From contig DATGMP010000106.1 in the NCBI GenBank assembly GCA_035293565.1, positions 1-64,000 on the forward strand: 64,000 bases of DNA, written 5' to 3'. The number at the start of each line of letters is the position of its first letter. The stretch's first letter is position 1. Below the pieces are notes generated by a model. That model saw nothing but the letters and a program-made list of their open reading frames with translations, was not told the origin of the DNA and ran no database searches. The translations under genes were made by a program, and so were the position numbers. Origin of the DNA: DATGMP01 sp035293565. GTDB lineage: Bacteria; Pseudomonadota; Alphaproteobacteria; BOG-932; Roseiterribacteraceae. Positions 50,803-59,717 of the stretch are shown here, piece by piece.

Positions 50803-52386
50803 TCAATTTCCTGACCGCAACCTGACGGCAATCGGAATGATGCCAATGATCGTTAACATTGTGAAGAAAAGAAGGTCGCCGGTGCGCGTATAGAGAGTGG
50901 GCGCGATCGCTTGCGGAAGCGCGGAATCGATGACTCCAACTGCACCCAGGCCAAGTTCGTGCAGCACCCGGCCATAGGGATCGATGACGCCCGAAACGCC
51001 GTCATTCGCAACGTTTACGAGCGGCAGCCCTTCCTCGATTGCGCGGGCCCGCATCATCGCAAAATGCTGGTGCGGGCCCGCCGTCAGTCCGAACCATGCA
51101 TCGTTTGTGATGTCGAGCAGCCATTGCGGGCGATGCTGCTCGTTTGCGACCTCATGCGGAAAGATCACCTCATAGCAGATGAGGGGGCTGACGGATGGGA
51201 ACCCTGGAAGCGGCAGCGTGACAAGGCCCGGCCCCGACCCGAAGGAATCGTCGCCGGCCGCGATACCCTGGAGCGGAATCCAACGCGACAGCGGCATATA
51301 TTCGCCGAAGGGCACCAAGTGGTACTTGTCATAGGCCCCGACAATGCTTCCCGAGGAGTCGATCACGGCCAAGCTGTTTCGCGCGGTGAGCTTGCCTGTT
51401 TCGTCCGACACGAACCGGATCGTGCCTGTGATGAGCAGCCCATCGGGCGGCAGGATCGCGCCCAGCGCCTTGGCAAGTTCAGGTGATTCATCGAGCTGGA
51501 AAGGTTCGGCTGCTTCGGACCAGATGATGATATTCGGGCGCTTCTCGGCGGGCCCCGTCGAGAGCTGGATCTGTCGGCGTATATTCTCGACGAAGGCCGA
51601 CGCGACCGCCTTGTCGGATTGAGGGATGGAGGGCTGCACCAGACGCAGCCTCACGTCCGGCACAATGGGGACGGGATCGGAAGGGAGGCGTACGGCGCCC
51701 CAGGCTGCCGCTGCGGCCAATATTGCCAGTCCGGCGACAGCGGCCCGCGCGGCCCGGTGTCGGCTGATGCAAGGGCTGCCCAGCGGCGCCGCGAGGGCCG
51801 GCGCCAGCAGCGCTAACAGCGTGACGCCGTAGATGCCGACCGCCGACGCTATCTGGCCGAGCCAGGCGAAGTCGGTCCAGGCATAGCCTGGGAGGTTCCA
51901 GGGAAAGCCCGTCAGCAAATGTCCGCGCAGCCATTCCGCGAGACTTAGCGCGACCGCGACCGCGATCGCCCGGGCGACCGGCCGGTTGGCCGGAACCAAC
52001 CAGGCGACTATTCCGGCGCCGCCCCAATAGATCGCGAGCCCCGCGGAGAGCCCGTTGCTGGCGAAAGGCACTAGCCACCAATATCGGGCGATATCCACGA
52101 ACAGCGCGAAGGTGAGCCAGTAAAGCCCGACCGCCAGATAACCGAAGCCGAAGCACCAGCCGATCCAAAAAGCACCGCGCCAAGTGCGGGCCCCGTCCAG
52201 CAGCCAGATGAACGCGGGTACCGCGATCCAGAGCGCCGGCAGAATGTCTGCCGGCGGAAGCGCCGCTGTCGCGAAGCCACCGGCGGCGATGGCGGTTACG
52301 GCTCTGCGCCAGCCCGCGAGATTGCGCAGCCACGCGGCCGGCCTCCAGCCGAATTCCGGCGACGAAGCTTGCGACAAGGAGGTCAC
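50803..52386 (-). CDS. lnt: Apolipoprotein N-acyltransferase
   Basis: A 527-residue inner-membrane enzyme that adds the third acyl chain to lipoproteins. About six to eight N-terminal helices are followed by a periplasmic nitrilase domain. The catalytic triad is visible as Glu in NIIIWSEAAEPFQ, Lys in AYDKYHLVPFGEYMP and Cys in VSPLICYEVIFPHE. The start is GTG at 52386, overlapping the corC stop by 4 bases, which indicates coupling. Confidence 0.95.
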   Translation of the reverse strand: MTSLSQASSPEFGWRPAAWLRNLAGWRRAVTAIAAGGFATAALPPADILPALWIAVPAFIWLLDGARTWRGAFWIGWCFGFGYLAVGLYWLTFALFVDIARYWWLVPFASNGLSAGLAIYWGGAGIVAWLVPANRPVARAIAVAVALSLAEWLRGHLLTGFPWNLPGYAWTDFAWLGQIASAVGIYGVTLLALLAPALAAPLGSPCISRHRAARAAVAGLAILAAAAAWGAVRLPSDPVPIVPDVRLRLVQPSIPQSDKAVASAFVENIRRQIQLSTGPAEKRPNIIIWSEAAEPFQLDESPELAKALGAILPPDGLLITGTIRFVSDETGKLTARNSLAVIDSSGSIVGAYDKYHLVPFGEYMPLSRWIPLQGIAAGDDSFGSGPGLVTLPLPGFPSVSPLICYEVIFPHEVANEQHRPQWLLDITNDAWFGLTAGPHQHFAMMRARAIEEGLPLVNVANDGVSGVIDPYGRVLHELGLGAVGVIDSALPQAIAPTLYTRTGDLLFFTMLTIIGIIPIAVRLRSGN

Positions 52387-53204
52387 TTCGCAGGCGGCGG
52401 GGGATTTCTCACGCGGACACGTTTGATCCGCCGCGGATCGGCTTCGACGATCTCGAATTCGAGCCCTGATGGATGCGTGAGCAGCTCGCCGCGGCTGGGC
52501 ACCCTGCCGGCGAGCGAGAAGACGAGCCCGCCCAGCGTGTCCACCTCGTCGCGCTCGTCCTGGTCCAAGACCGAGCCGACACGCGCCTCGAATGCCTCGA
52601 TCGGAACACGTGCATCGGCAAGCAGCGACCCATCGGGCTTCTCGATCATCTCGGCCCGGACTTCGCGGTCGTGCTCGTCTGTGATCTCTCCGACGATGCC
52701 TTCGATCAAATCCTCGATCGTGATCAGCCCGTCGATGCCGCCGAACTCGTCGACCACGAGCGCCATGTGCTGGCGGGTCTTGCGCATCTCGAGCAGCAGG
52801 TCGAGCACGTGCATCGAGGGCGCCACGATCGACACTGGCCGCACCAGATCGGGAACCGTGAAATCTTTATGCTCGGCGATCGCCGCGATGATGTCCTTGA
52901 TGTGGACCAGGCCGGTCACGTCATCGAGCGTTTCGCGGTAGACCGGAAAACGGCTGTGCGGGTGCGCGGCTAGGATATGCATGAGCGCGTCACGGTCGAT
53001 CGACGCGTCGACCGCGACGATATCGGCCCTGGGTATCATCAGGTCGGAAACCGGCTGGTCGCGGATCTCGAGGATGTTGGAGATCAGGGTCCTCTCATGC
53101 GACTGCTCGGCCGTCGGCGGCGCGTCGGGATCTTCGGCCAGAGGCGGCAGCGCCTCGGGACGGCTAGGACCCGCTCCACGGAAAAGGCTTCTCAGATTGG
53201 CCAT
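52383..53204 (-). CDS. corC: CBS-domain transporter-associated protein, CorC/TlyC family
   Basis: A 273-residue cytosolic protein. Two CBS modules (about residues 55-175: SDLMIPRADIVAVDASIDRD; LVRPVSIVAPSMHVLDLLLE) are followed by GGIDGLITIEDLIEGIVGEI and a CorC_HlyC domain to the end. CorC is linked to Mg/Co efflux and often lies between ybeY and lnt, as here. Its start overlaps the ybeY stop by one base. Confidence 0.93.
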   Translation of the reverse strand: MANLRSLFRGAGPSRPEALPPLAEDPDAPPTAEQSHERTLISNILEIRDQPVSDLMIPRADIVAVDASIDRDALMHILAAHPHSRFPVYRETLDDVTGLVHIKDIIAAIAEHKDFTVPDLVRPVSIVAPSMHVLDLLLEMRKTRQHMALVVDEFGGIDGLITIEDLIEGIVGEITDEHDREVRAEMIEKPDGSLLADARVPIEAFEARVGSVLDQDERDEVDTLGGLVFSLAGRVPSRGELLTHPSGLEFEIVEADPRRIKRVRVRNPPPPAK

Positions 53205-53716
53205 CAGACCGGCCCTCCGGCCTGGCGCTCGGCGTAGGGATCGGGAATGCCGAGGCGGCCGAGAAGCGCGATCTCGGCCTGTTCCATCAGCGCGGCCTCG
53301 GCCTCGCCCTCATGATCATGGCCGGTGAGGTGCAGGGCTGCGTGAATCGCGAGATGGGCGACGTGATGTCCGAGCGGTTTGCCCTCCGCCTCGGCCTCGC
53401 CGAGGACCGTATCGAACCCCATGACGATGTCGCCGATCAGCCAGGGCAACGCCGGATCGCCGGTCTGATCGGGAGCGCCCAACGGAAAGGACAGGACGTT
53501 GGTGGGCTTGTCGCGGCCGCGCCAGTCGCGATTGAGCCCCTGGATGGTACCGTCATCGACCAGCCGGACACCGACCTCGATAGGCCTCCCGTCGGACCGG
53601 GTCCTCTCCAGCGCCAACCCGATCGATCGCCCAAGGATACGCTCGACGTCCGGCAATGCTTCCTGCCACCGCGCGTCCTCGACCTCGACGATCAGTCGTA
53701 GATCGGTCGCGCTCAC
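53204..53716 (-). CDS. ybeY: Endoribonuclease YbeY
   Basis: A 170-residue Zn-dependent endoribonuclease for rRNA maturation and quality control. The metal motif H-x3-H-x5-H is at residues 125, 129 and 135 (IHAALHLTGHDHEGE). RDKPTNVLSFPL is the other conserved stretch. The start is GTG at 53716, overlapping the phoH stop (GTGA). Confidence 0.95.
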   Translation of the reverse strand: MSATDLRLIVEVEDARWQEALPDVERILGRSIGLALERTRSDGRPIEVGVRLVDDGTIQGLNRDWRGRDKPTNVLSFPLGAPDQTGDPALPWLIGDIVMGFDTVLGEAEAEGKPLGHHVAHLAIHAALHLTGHDHEGEAEAALMEQAEIALLGRLGIPDPYAERQAGGPV

Positions 53717-54711
53717 CTTCTGCCTCCGTCGGTGGTCTTCCTGGGCTGTTTCGCCTTCCCTGCCTCGGCATAGGCGCGGATGATGCGGGCCACAACGGGC
53801 AGTCGGACGACATCGTGATCGTTGAATCGAACGATCTCGATCCCCTCGACGCCATCGAGTGTTTCGATCGCGTCCACCAGCCCCGACTTGACGCCGGCGG
53901 GCAGATCGATCTGCCCGATATCGCCGGTGACGACCATCCGGCTTCCCTCGCCGAGGCGCGTCAGCGCCATCTTCATCTGGACTGTCGTGGTGTTCTGCGC
54001 CTCGTCCAGGATGACGAAAGCATGGGACAGTGTTCGACCGCGCATGAAGGCGAGGGGCGCGATCTCGATCTCGCCGAGACCGATCCTGCGCTCGACCTGC
54101 TCGGCCGGCAGAAGATCGTTCAGCGCGTCATAAATGGGCCGGAGATAGGGATCGATCTTTTCGCGGAGATCGCCCGGCAGAAAGCCCAGCCGCTCGCCGG
54201 CTTCGACCGCCGGCCGGGAGATGATGATCCGGTCGATCCTTCCGCTCTGTAGAGAGGCGACGGCCTGAGCGACGGCCAGATAAGTCTTGCCGGTGCCCGC
54301 AGGCCCGACGGCCAGCACGAGCTCCGACCGCTCCATCGCTTGAAAGTACCGGATCTGGTTCTGGCCGCGGGCGGCGACAGCGCGCCGCCGGGTACGGATG
54401 ACCGGAACGTCCGCGCGACTATCGTCGGTTAAGTCCGGCGAATTTGCGAGACGCATGGCGGCGTCGATTTCGGCGGGCCCGATCGGGACATCCGCCGAAG
54501 CGCGTTGCCAGAGTGAAGCCAACAGCTTGCGCGTCGATTCGACTGAGGATTTAGGGCCCGAGATGTCGAGGACATTGCCCATGGCCGTCAATCGGACGCC
54601 CATCTGCCGTTCGAGCCGTATCAGATTGGCATTGTGCTCGCCATAAAGCAGCGGCAAGCGGCGATTGTCGTCGAAAGTAATCTGGATCTTGCGATCCGGA
54701 ACCGCGCTCAA
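53713..54711 (-). CDS. phoH: PhoH-like ATPase
   Basis: A 332-residue cytoplasmic P-loop ATPase of the PhoH/YbeZ family. An N-terminal KH-like part precedes the Walker A GPAGTGKT at residues 136-143; the Walker B is in HAFVILDEAQNTT. It partners YbeY in RNA processing. The start is TTG at 54711 with GGAGG four bases upstream, overlapping the miaB stop (TTGA). Confidence 0.93.
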   Translation of the reverse strand: MSAVPDRKIQITFDDNRRLPLLYGEHNANLIRLERQMGVRLTAMGNVLDISGPKSSVESTRKLLASLWQRASADVPIGPAEIDAAMRLANSPDLTDDSRADVPVIRTRRRAVAARGQNQIRYFQAMERSELVLAVGPAGTGKTYLAVAQAVASLQSGRIDRIIISRPAVEAGERLGFLPGDLREKIDPYLRPIYDALNDLLPAEQVERRIGLGEIEIAPLAFMRGRTLSHAFVILDEAQNTTTVQMKMALTRLGEGSRMVVTGDIGQIDLPAGVKSGLVDAIETLDGVEGIEIVRFNDHDVVRLPVVARIIRAYAEAGKAKQPRKTTDGGRR

Positions 54712-56108
54712 GCGACCTCCAGCCTTTGGTCGTCCTTCTCCGGGGCCACGCGTCCGCCGAGGCTGAGCGCTCGCGCGGTCTCGATATGCACGGGAACGAT
54801 CCGCCCGATGAAATGGGCGGGCGCCTTCACGTGAACAGCTTGCATATGGGGGCTACGGCCTTGTAGTTGACCCGGCCGCCGGCCCGGCCGGTCGAGCAGC
54901 ACCGGGAGGGTCTTGCCCAAGCTTGCCTCGTTGAACCGCTCCTGTCCCCGGATCAGCGCTTCCTGCAGAATCGCCAGTCGATTCGATTTGACCGCCTCGG
55001 ATACTTGCGCCGCCACGTTGGCCGCGGGCGTGCCGGGGCGGCGGCTGTATTTGAAGGAGTAGGCATGGGCAAAGCCGATGCTTTCGACCAGATCGACGGT
55101 CGCGCGGAAATCCCTGTCGCTCTCGCCCGGGAAGCCGACGATGAAGTCGCTCGAGAGCGCTATGTCCGGACGAGCCTCGCGCAGGCGCTCGACGACGGCC
55201 TTGTATCTGGCGATGTCGTGTTTTCGGTTCATCAAAGCCAGGATTCGGTCGGAGCCGCTCTGCACCGGCAGGTGGATAAACGGCATCAAGGCCGGCACAT
55301 CTCGGTGCGCGGCGATGAGCTCATCGTCCATGTCGCCAGGATGGGACGTCGTGTAGCGAATCCGCGCGACGCCATCGAGTTCGGCCACCGCCCGGATCAG
55401 CCGTCCCAGACTCCATGTCCGCCCATCCGTCCCATCGCCGTGATAGGCGTTGACATTCTGGCCGAGGAGCGTGATCTCGCGGGCCCCGCCGGCTGCGAGA
55501 CGGCGGGCCTCATCCAACACGTCGGCGGCGGGCCGGGAATATTCGGCGCCCCGGGTGTAGGGAACGACGCAGAAGCTGCAGAACTTGTCGCAACCCTCCT
55601 GGATCGCGAGGAAGGCTGACACGCCACGCGGAGAGATCTCGGCGGGCAGATGGTCGAATTTGGGCTCCGCGGGAAAGTCGGTGAGCACGATCGCTTCGCC
55701 GCCCGCCCGGGCGGCGCGCGCGATTAGCTCAGGTAGCGATTGATAGCTTTGCGGCCCCACCACGAGGTCGACGTAGCGTGCGCGCTCGGCGATCACCGGG
55801 CCTTCCGCCTGGGCGACGCATCCGGCCACAGCCAGGATCATTCGGCCGCCGGCCTCTTCCTTAGCGCGCTTGAGGGCGCGCAGCCGGCCGAGCTCTGAAA
55901 AGAGCTTCTCGGTCGCCTTTTCGCGGATATGGCAGGTATTGAGGATCACCATGTCGGCGCCGTCTGGGGCTTCGACCGGGCGATAGCCGAGCGGGGCCAG
56001 AACGTCGAGCATGCGTTGGCTGTCATAGACGTTCATCTGACAGCCCCAGGTTTGCACATGCACGGTCTTCGGGGCGGGCACGCGGGCGAAATCAGGCGGC
56101 GACTTCAA
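54708..56108 (-). CDS. miaB: tRNA-2-methylthio-N6-dimethylallyladenosine synthase
   Basis: A radical-SAM enzyme that thiomethylates A37 of tRNAs. VQTWGCQMNVYDSQRM begins the UPF0004 domain with its Fe-S cysteines, QEGCDKFCSFCVVPY is the radical-SAM C-x3-C-x2-C site, and a TRAM domain closes the protein. The exact start is uncertain: a TTG at 56108 sits just after GGAGG, while a GTG at 56081 follows the plsC stop without a clear site. The frame also extends upstream to 56252 inside plsC, which is unlikely. About 466 residues. Confidence 0.93.
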   Translation of the reverse strand: MKSPPDFARVPAPKTVHVQTWGCQMNVYDSQRMLDVLAPLGYRPVEAPDGADMVILNTCHIREKATEKLFSELGRLRALKRAKEEAGGRMILAVAGCVAQAEGPVIAERARYVDLVVGPQSYQSLPELIARAARAGGEAIVLTDFPAEPKFDHLPAEISPRGVSAFLAIQEGCDKFCSFCVVPYTRGAEYSRPAADVLDEARRLAAGGAREITLLGQNVNAYHGDGTDGRTWSLGRLIRAVAELDGVARIRYTTSHPGDMDDELIAAHRDVPALMPFIHLPVQSGSDRILALMNRKHDIARYKAVVERLREARPDIALSSDFIVGFPGESDRDFRATVDLVESIGFAHAYSFKYSRRPGTPAANVAAQVSEAVKSNRLAILQEALIRGQERFNEASLGKTLPVLLDRPGRRPGQLQGRSPHMQAVHVKAPAHFIGRIVPVHIETARALSLGGRVAPEKDDQRLEVA

Positions 56109-56937
56109 TCTCCTCCCCCTCGACCCCTTCTGTATCGTCCGAAAGGTCCAGCGGCTCCTCATCACGCCCGCAGATGGCGCGGGCGAATCCCGCGAGAACC
56201 GCCTTGTGGCATCGCTCGGCCAGCGACTTGCGCGGAATCCCGCTCGCCGCAAAGGCCGGATGAAACTCGACCGATACGGTCAGCCGCCCGGTGCAGAGCG
56301 CCGCCCAGGCGTGGCTCATGAGCGGCATATCGCCGAACCAGGAATAGATCGGACGCAAGGACCGACCGAGCGGTATGCCGTCCAGGTGGGTTGGTACGAT
56401 CGTGATCGGCTGGATGGTGAGCGGCCGCTCGGGCGAAGCCTGCTCGGCGACTGAGAAGAGGGCCGATTTGAACGGCAGGATGCGGTTGCCGTCCGACGTG
56501 GTCCCCTCGGCGAACAACACCAGGCTGTCGCCGTCGGCAAGCCGCCGTGATACCTCGTTCGCATGGCTCGTCACGTTGCCGGGCCTACGATCGACGAAGA
56601 CGCTGCGCTGCAGCTTGGCCAGCCGTCCGAAGAACGGCCAACGGCTCATTTCGGACTTGGCGATGAAGGAAACCTCGAGAAGCGAGGCCAACACCGTGAT
56701 GTCGAAATAAGAACTGTGATTGGCGACGAACAAGGTCGGATGGGCGGCAGACGGCGTTCCGTGAGTTACGATATCGAGACCCAGAAGCCTGGTCGCCCAA
56801 TGGTGGTAGAATCGCGGGAAGCGGCGCTTGGCTCCGCCTGCAAACATAAGCAGGATCGCCTGAACCGGCATCATCGCGAAGGTGAAGATGAGGAACGGAA
56901 CGACGCGGATAAATCCAAGCAGACGCGAGCCGTTCAT
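56092..56937 (-). CDS. 1-acyl-sn-glycerol-3-phosphate acyltransferase-type enzyme, PlsC/OlsA-like
   Basis: A 281-residue inner-membrane acyltransferase. A membrane helix near residues 10-32 precedes the acceptor motif VANHSSYFDITVL (NHxSxxD) and LVLFAEGTTSDG. It could be PlsC of phospholipid synthesis or OlsA, which adds the second acyl group of ornithine lipid. The upstream gene is OlsB-like and the two overlap by 4 bases (ATGA), which favours an OlsA role. Confidence 0.88.
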   Translation of the reverse strand: MNGSRLLGFIRVVPFLIFTFAMMPVQAILLMFAGGAKRRFPRFYHHWATRLLGLDIVTHGTPSAAHPTLFVANHSSYFDITVLASLLEVSFIAKSEMSRWPFFGRLAKLQRSVFVDRRPGNVTSHANEVSRRLADGDSLVLFAEGTTSDGNRILPFKSALFSVAEQASPERPLTIQPITIVPTHLDGIPLGRSLRPIYSWFGDMPLMSHAWAALCTGRLTVSVEFHPAFAASGIPRKSLAERCHKAVLAGFARAICGRDEEPLDLSDDTEGVEGEEIEVAA

Positions 56938-57764
56938 TCGTCCAGACCGGTTGCCGACGGTACCTCGCGCGCCATCGGCTGATAGTGCCGGGCATATTTG
57001 TCGGTGATGAGATCGGTTTTAACGATCACGCACACATCCGTCGTCTGAAACTGATGGTCGATCACCGCGCCGTCGCCGATGAAGCCGCCGAGCCGCAGAT
57101 AGGCCTTGAGCAGCGGCGATACTTCGAAAAGGACCAGGGCGGGATCGATCTCCTCGGTGGCGACGCGACGCATATCGATATAACGCTCAGGCCTGGCGAC
57201 TGCTCTCAGCGCAGGCGGAGCGAGATAGTAGTGATAGAGGTAAGACAGAGGCAGCGCGAGCTTTTCGGGATCGGTGCCGGGGAGACTGGCGCAGCCGAAC
57301 ATGATTTCGATGTTGTAGCGCGCCGCGTATCCGGCGATGCCGCGGAAAAGCAGACTGATCGCCCTGCCACGATAGGCAGACGCCACGCAGGCCCGCCCGA
57401 GCTCGAGCACCTCGCCCGGATAATCGATGATTCGCGCAATGTCGAACTCACTCGCGGAATAGAAGCTCCCGCGGCGAGCCGCCATCTCGCGCCGGATCAG
57501 CCGATAGGTGCCGACCACCCAGTCCTCCTCCGGCCGGTTGTGATCGATCACCAGCAAATGGTCGCAAACGGTGTCGAATTCGTCGAAGTCGCGATTCGCG
57601 GCTTCCATCGCAGGGGTCGGGTGAGCGGCCATCTCTCGATAGAACACGTCATATCTGAGGCGTTGCGCCGCCTCGATCTCAGCCAAAGTCTGGGCGAGCC
57701 GCACTTCCAGGCTCCCGGACCGAATCGAGCCTAGGCGGCCTAAGTCGGCGCTAACGTGCGACAT
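56934..57764 (-). CDS. GNAT-type N-acyltransferase, OlsB-like (putative hemolysin family)
   Basis: A 276-residue acyl-carrier-dependent acyltransferase. The segments VRLAQTLAEIEAAQRLRYDV, DFDEFDTVCDHLLVID, VVGTYRLIRR and ELGRACVASAYRGRAISLL match OlsB and relatives, which acylate the amino group of ornithine. Overlap with the PlsC-like gene supports a lyso-ornithine-to-ornithine lipid pair, a phosphorus-free membrane lipid common in Alphaproteobacteria. The ATG at 57764 is preferred over an extension to 57809. Confidence 0.85.
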   Translation of the reverse strand: MSHVSADLGRLGSIRSGSLEVRLAQTLAEIEAAQRLRYDVFYREMAAHPTPAMEAANRDFDEFDTVCDHLLVIDHNRPEEDWVVGTYRLIRREMAARRGSFYSASEFDIARIIDYPGEVLELGRACVASAYRGRAISLLFRGIAGYAARYNIEIMFGCASLPGTDPEKLALPLSYLYHYYLAPPALRAVARPERYIDMRRVATEEIDPALVLFEVSPLLKAYLRLGGFIGDGAVIDHQFQTTDVCVIVKTDLITDKYARHYQPMAREVPSATGLDE

Positions 57765-57943
57765 TGTCCGGCTGCGCTCCGTCGAAACGAGGAAGTAGGA
57801 CGGCCGCACACGTCCAAGCCGCGCGCGGCGAGGTGCAATTCTCGATCGTTGGCATGGTCATCCGTCCGGCCAACATACATCCCGACGTGCGCCGTTTCCA
57901 GTTTTCGCGATCGGGCGGCCGCCGGCCCGGTCTGGACGGCGCG

Positions 57944-58351
57944 TCAGCTCGAAGGCCTGGCGCGGGTTCCGAGCCCGATCTCCTTGGCCAGCGCGCTGCG
58001 CTGACGGGCATAGTTGGGCGCCACCATCGGGTAGTCGATCGGGAGGTCCCAACGTTTCCGGTACTCCTCGGGGCTGAGGCCATGCGCGGTCTTTAGATAC
58101 CGCTTCAGCATCTTCAGCTTCTTGCCGTCCTCGAGGCAGACCAGATAATCCGGCTGCACCGACTTCTTGATCGCAACGGCGGGCTGCGGCCGTGCCGCCA
58201 CCGCGGTCGGTTCGGCGGCGTTGGAGAGCGTCTTGTACACCTGCTCCAGCAGGTTGGGCAGCTCGGCGATCGGAATATGATTGTTGGACACATGAGCCGC
58301 GACGATGTCCGTCGTCAGCGCCAGAAGGCCGTGGTCGGCAGCGCGCGTCAT
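57944..58351 (-). CDS. mucR: MucR/Ros-family transcriptional regulator
   Basis: A 135-residue H-NS-like regulator that binds AT-rich DNA. The N-terminal oligomerisation part (LTTDIVAAHVSNNHIPIAEL) precedes the zinc-finger-like domain and the conserved YRKRWDLPIDYPMVAPNYAR. The finger positions read C72, D75, Y85, H90 (VCLEDGKKLKMLKRYLKTAH), so the first His of the usual pattern is Tyr. It often controls exopolysaccharide and motility genes. A promoter-like sequence lies just upstream. Confidence 0.93.
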   Translation of the reverse strand: MTRAADHGLLALTTDIVAAHVSNNHIPIAELPNLLEQVYKTLSNAAEPTAVAARPQPAVAIKKSVQPDYLVCLEDGKKLKMLKRYLKTAHGLSPEEYRKRWDLPIDYPMVAPNYARQRSALAKEIGLGTRARPSS

Positions 58352-58383
58352 CGCAATTCGCCCCTATTGGTTCGTCGCGACGG

Positions 58384-58412
58384 AATATAGTCGCGGGGCG
58401 GTATGAGGTAAA
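58384..58412 (-). promoter_or_regulatory. Putative mucR promoter
   Basis: On the minus strand TTTACC (58407-58412) and TATATT (58384-58389) are spaced 17 bases apart, in an AT-rich patch 33 bases upstream of the mucR start. MucR-type regulators are usually autoregulated through AT-rich promoters like this. Confidence 0.45.
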
Positions 58413-58533
58413 TCGAAAACCGGCAATAATTTTCTATGCTGTCCCGGTCATGATTTGAGCAGCGAAAGAAACGTTAGAGCATATGAGGAATCGCATTCTG
58501 ATCAAGCAAGATCGTAGCATGACGGCCTCTAAA

Positions 58534-59694
58534 TCAAGGCGTCGGTTCGGCAACGAGCCGAAGCTCAGCCGAAGCGAGATTATCAAGGGCGAGGATTTCC
58601 GCGTCGACGGTCCCAGATTGCGTGCGGTAATAGCCGGATCGGCGTCCGCATGGCGCGAACCCGAAGGCACGATAGAGGGCGATAGCGGGTTGGTTATCGA
58701 CCGCGACCTCGAGCACCATGCGCCCTGCTCCCCGGCTGGCCGAGGCTGCGAGAAGCTCAGTCAACAAGAATCGGCCGACACCCTGCCGGCGATGTTCCGG
58801 CGACACCGCGATCGTCAGGAGCTCCGCTTCCGCTGCGACGATGCGCCAGAGGGCGAGGCCCACCGGCTCGCCGGTCCTGGCGTCGGTTGCCAGGCAACCT
58901 TCGGTGCCGGAGATTGCGAGAAGCTCGGCGAAAGCTTCGGCCGCCCAGCTTTCGGGCAGACCGGACGTCGCATGCAAGGCGGCAGCGACCTCGCTCATCG
59001 CGGGCGTCAACGGAACTCCGGCGAACCGACCGCGAGCGGCGCGTGCGGCAATCGGGATTGCGTCGGGCGCGCGCAGATAGAATGGCCGCGGCGGCGCGTG
59101 GTCAATCGGCCGTTTGGCGGCAAGTCGCGCCAACGTCCTTGGCGAGGGCGCGAAGCCGTGGACGCTGAGGTCGACGGCGCCGGGCAGGGCGGCAATGATC
59201 TTTCCCGCCGCATCGCCGGCGACGGCGATCGGTCCGGGGCCTAGCCAGCCGGGCACAGCCTCGGGAGCCAGCATAATCGGTGCACCGATCGGCTCGCCGC
59301 CCGCGTCGAATGGCTGGAGGAAGCACTCGGCGCGGCGCGATTCGACGGCGACCAGAAGCCTCGGTCCCGGTATGCCCAGTTGCACTGCCTCGGAGGCTAC
59401 GACGGCAAAGACATCGATGCCGATGACGGGCTTGCCGGTGCCGAGCGCGAGCCCGCGCGCCGCCGCCAGCGCAACGCGGATGCCGGTGAAGGACCCAGGG
59501 CCGGTGGTCACCGCGAAGCGATCAAAATCAGAGAAGGCAAGCCCTGCTTCGGCGGTGATGTCCTGAAGCAGCGGCATCAGCAGCTGGGCGTGACCGCGCT
59601 CGGATCGGATGTGTCTTTCGGCGACAGTCTCCGACCCGACGCGCACAGCCGCGGCGCATTGCGCCCCGGCGCAGTCGAAAGCCAGAATTCGCAT
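58534..59694 (-). CDS. TsaB-RimI fusion: t6A tRNA-modification factor fused to ribosomal-protein acetyltransferase
   Basis: A 386-residue fusion. Residues about 1-215 are TsaB, an ASKHA-fold partner of TsaD (RILAFDCAGAQCAAAVRVG; TTGPGSFTGIRVALAAARGL). Residues about 230-375 are a GNAT domain like RimI, which acetylates ribosomal S18 (LTIAVSPEHRRQGVGRFLL; YRAFGFAPCGRRSGYYRT). In many Alphaproteobacteria the two are adjacent genes; here they are one polypeptide with no in-frame stop between them. It is followed by mucR and preceded by the NfuA-like gene. Confidence 0.93.
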   Translation of the reverse strand: MRILAFDCAGAQCAAAVRVGSETVAERHIRSERGHAQLLMPLLQDITAEAGLAFSDFDRFAVTTGPGSFTGIRVALAAARGLALGTGKPVIGIDVFAVVASEAVQLGIPGPRLLVAVESRRAECFLQPFDAGGEPIGAPIMLAPEAVPGWLGPGPIAVAGDAAGKIIAALPGAVDLSVHGFAPSPRTLARLAAKRPIDHAPPRPFYLRAPDAIPIAARAARGRFAGVPLTPAMSEVAAALHATSGLPESWAAEAFAELLAISGTEGCLATDARTGEPVGLALWRIVAAEAELLTIAVSPEHRRQGVGRFLLTELLAASASRGAGRMVLEVAVDNQPAIALYRAFGFAPCGRRSGYYRTQSGTVDAEILALDNLASAELRLVAEPTP

Positions 59695-59717
59695 CGTGTC
59701 GGGCAGAGGCGTGACGG

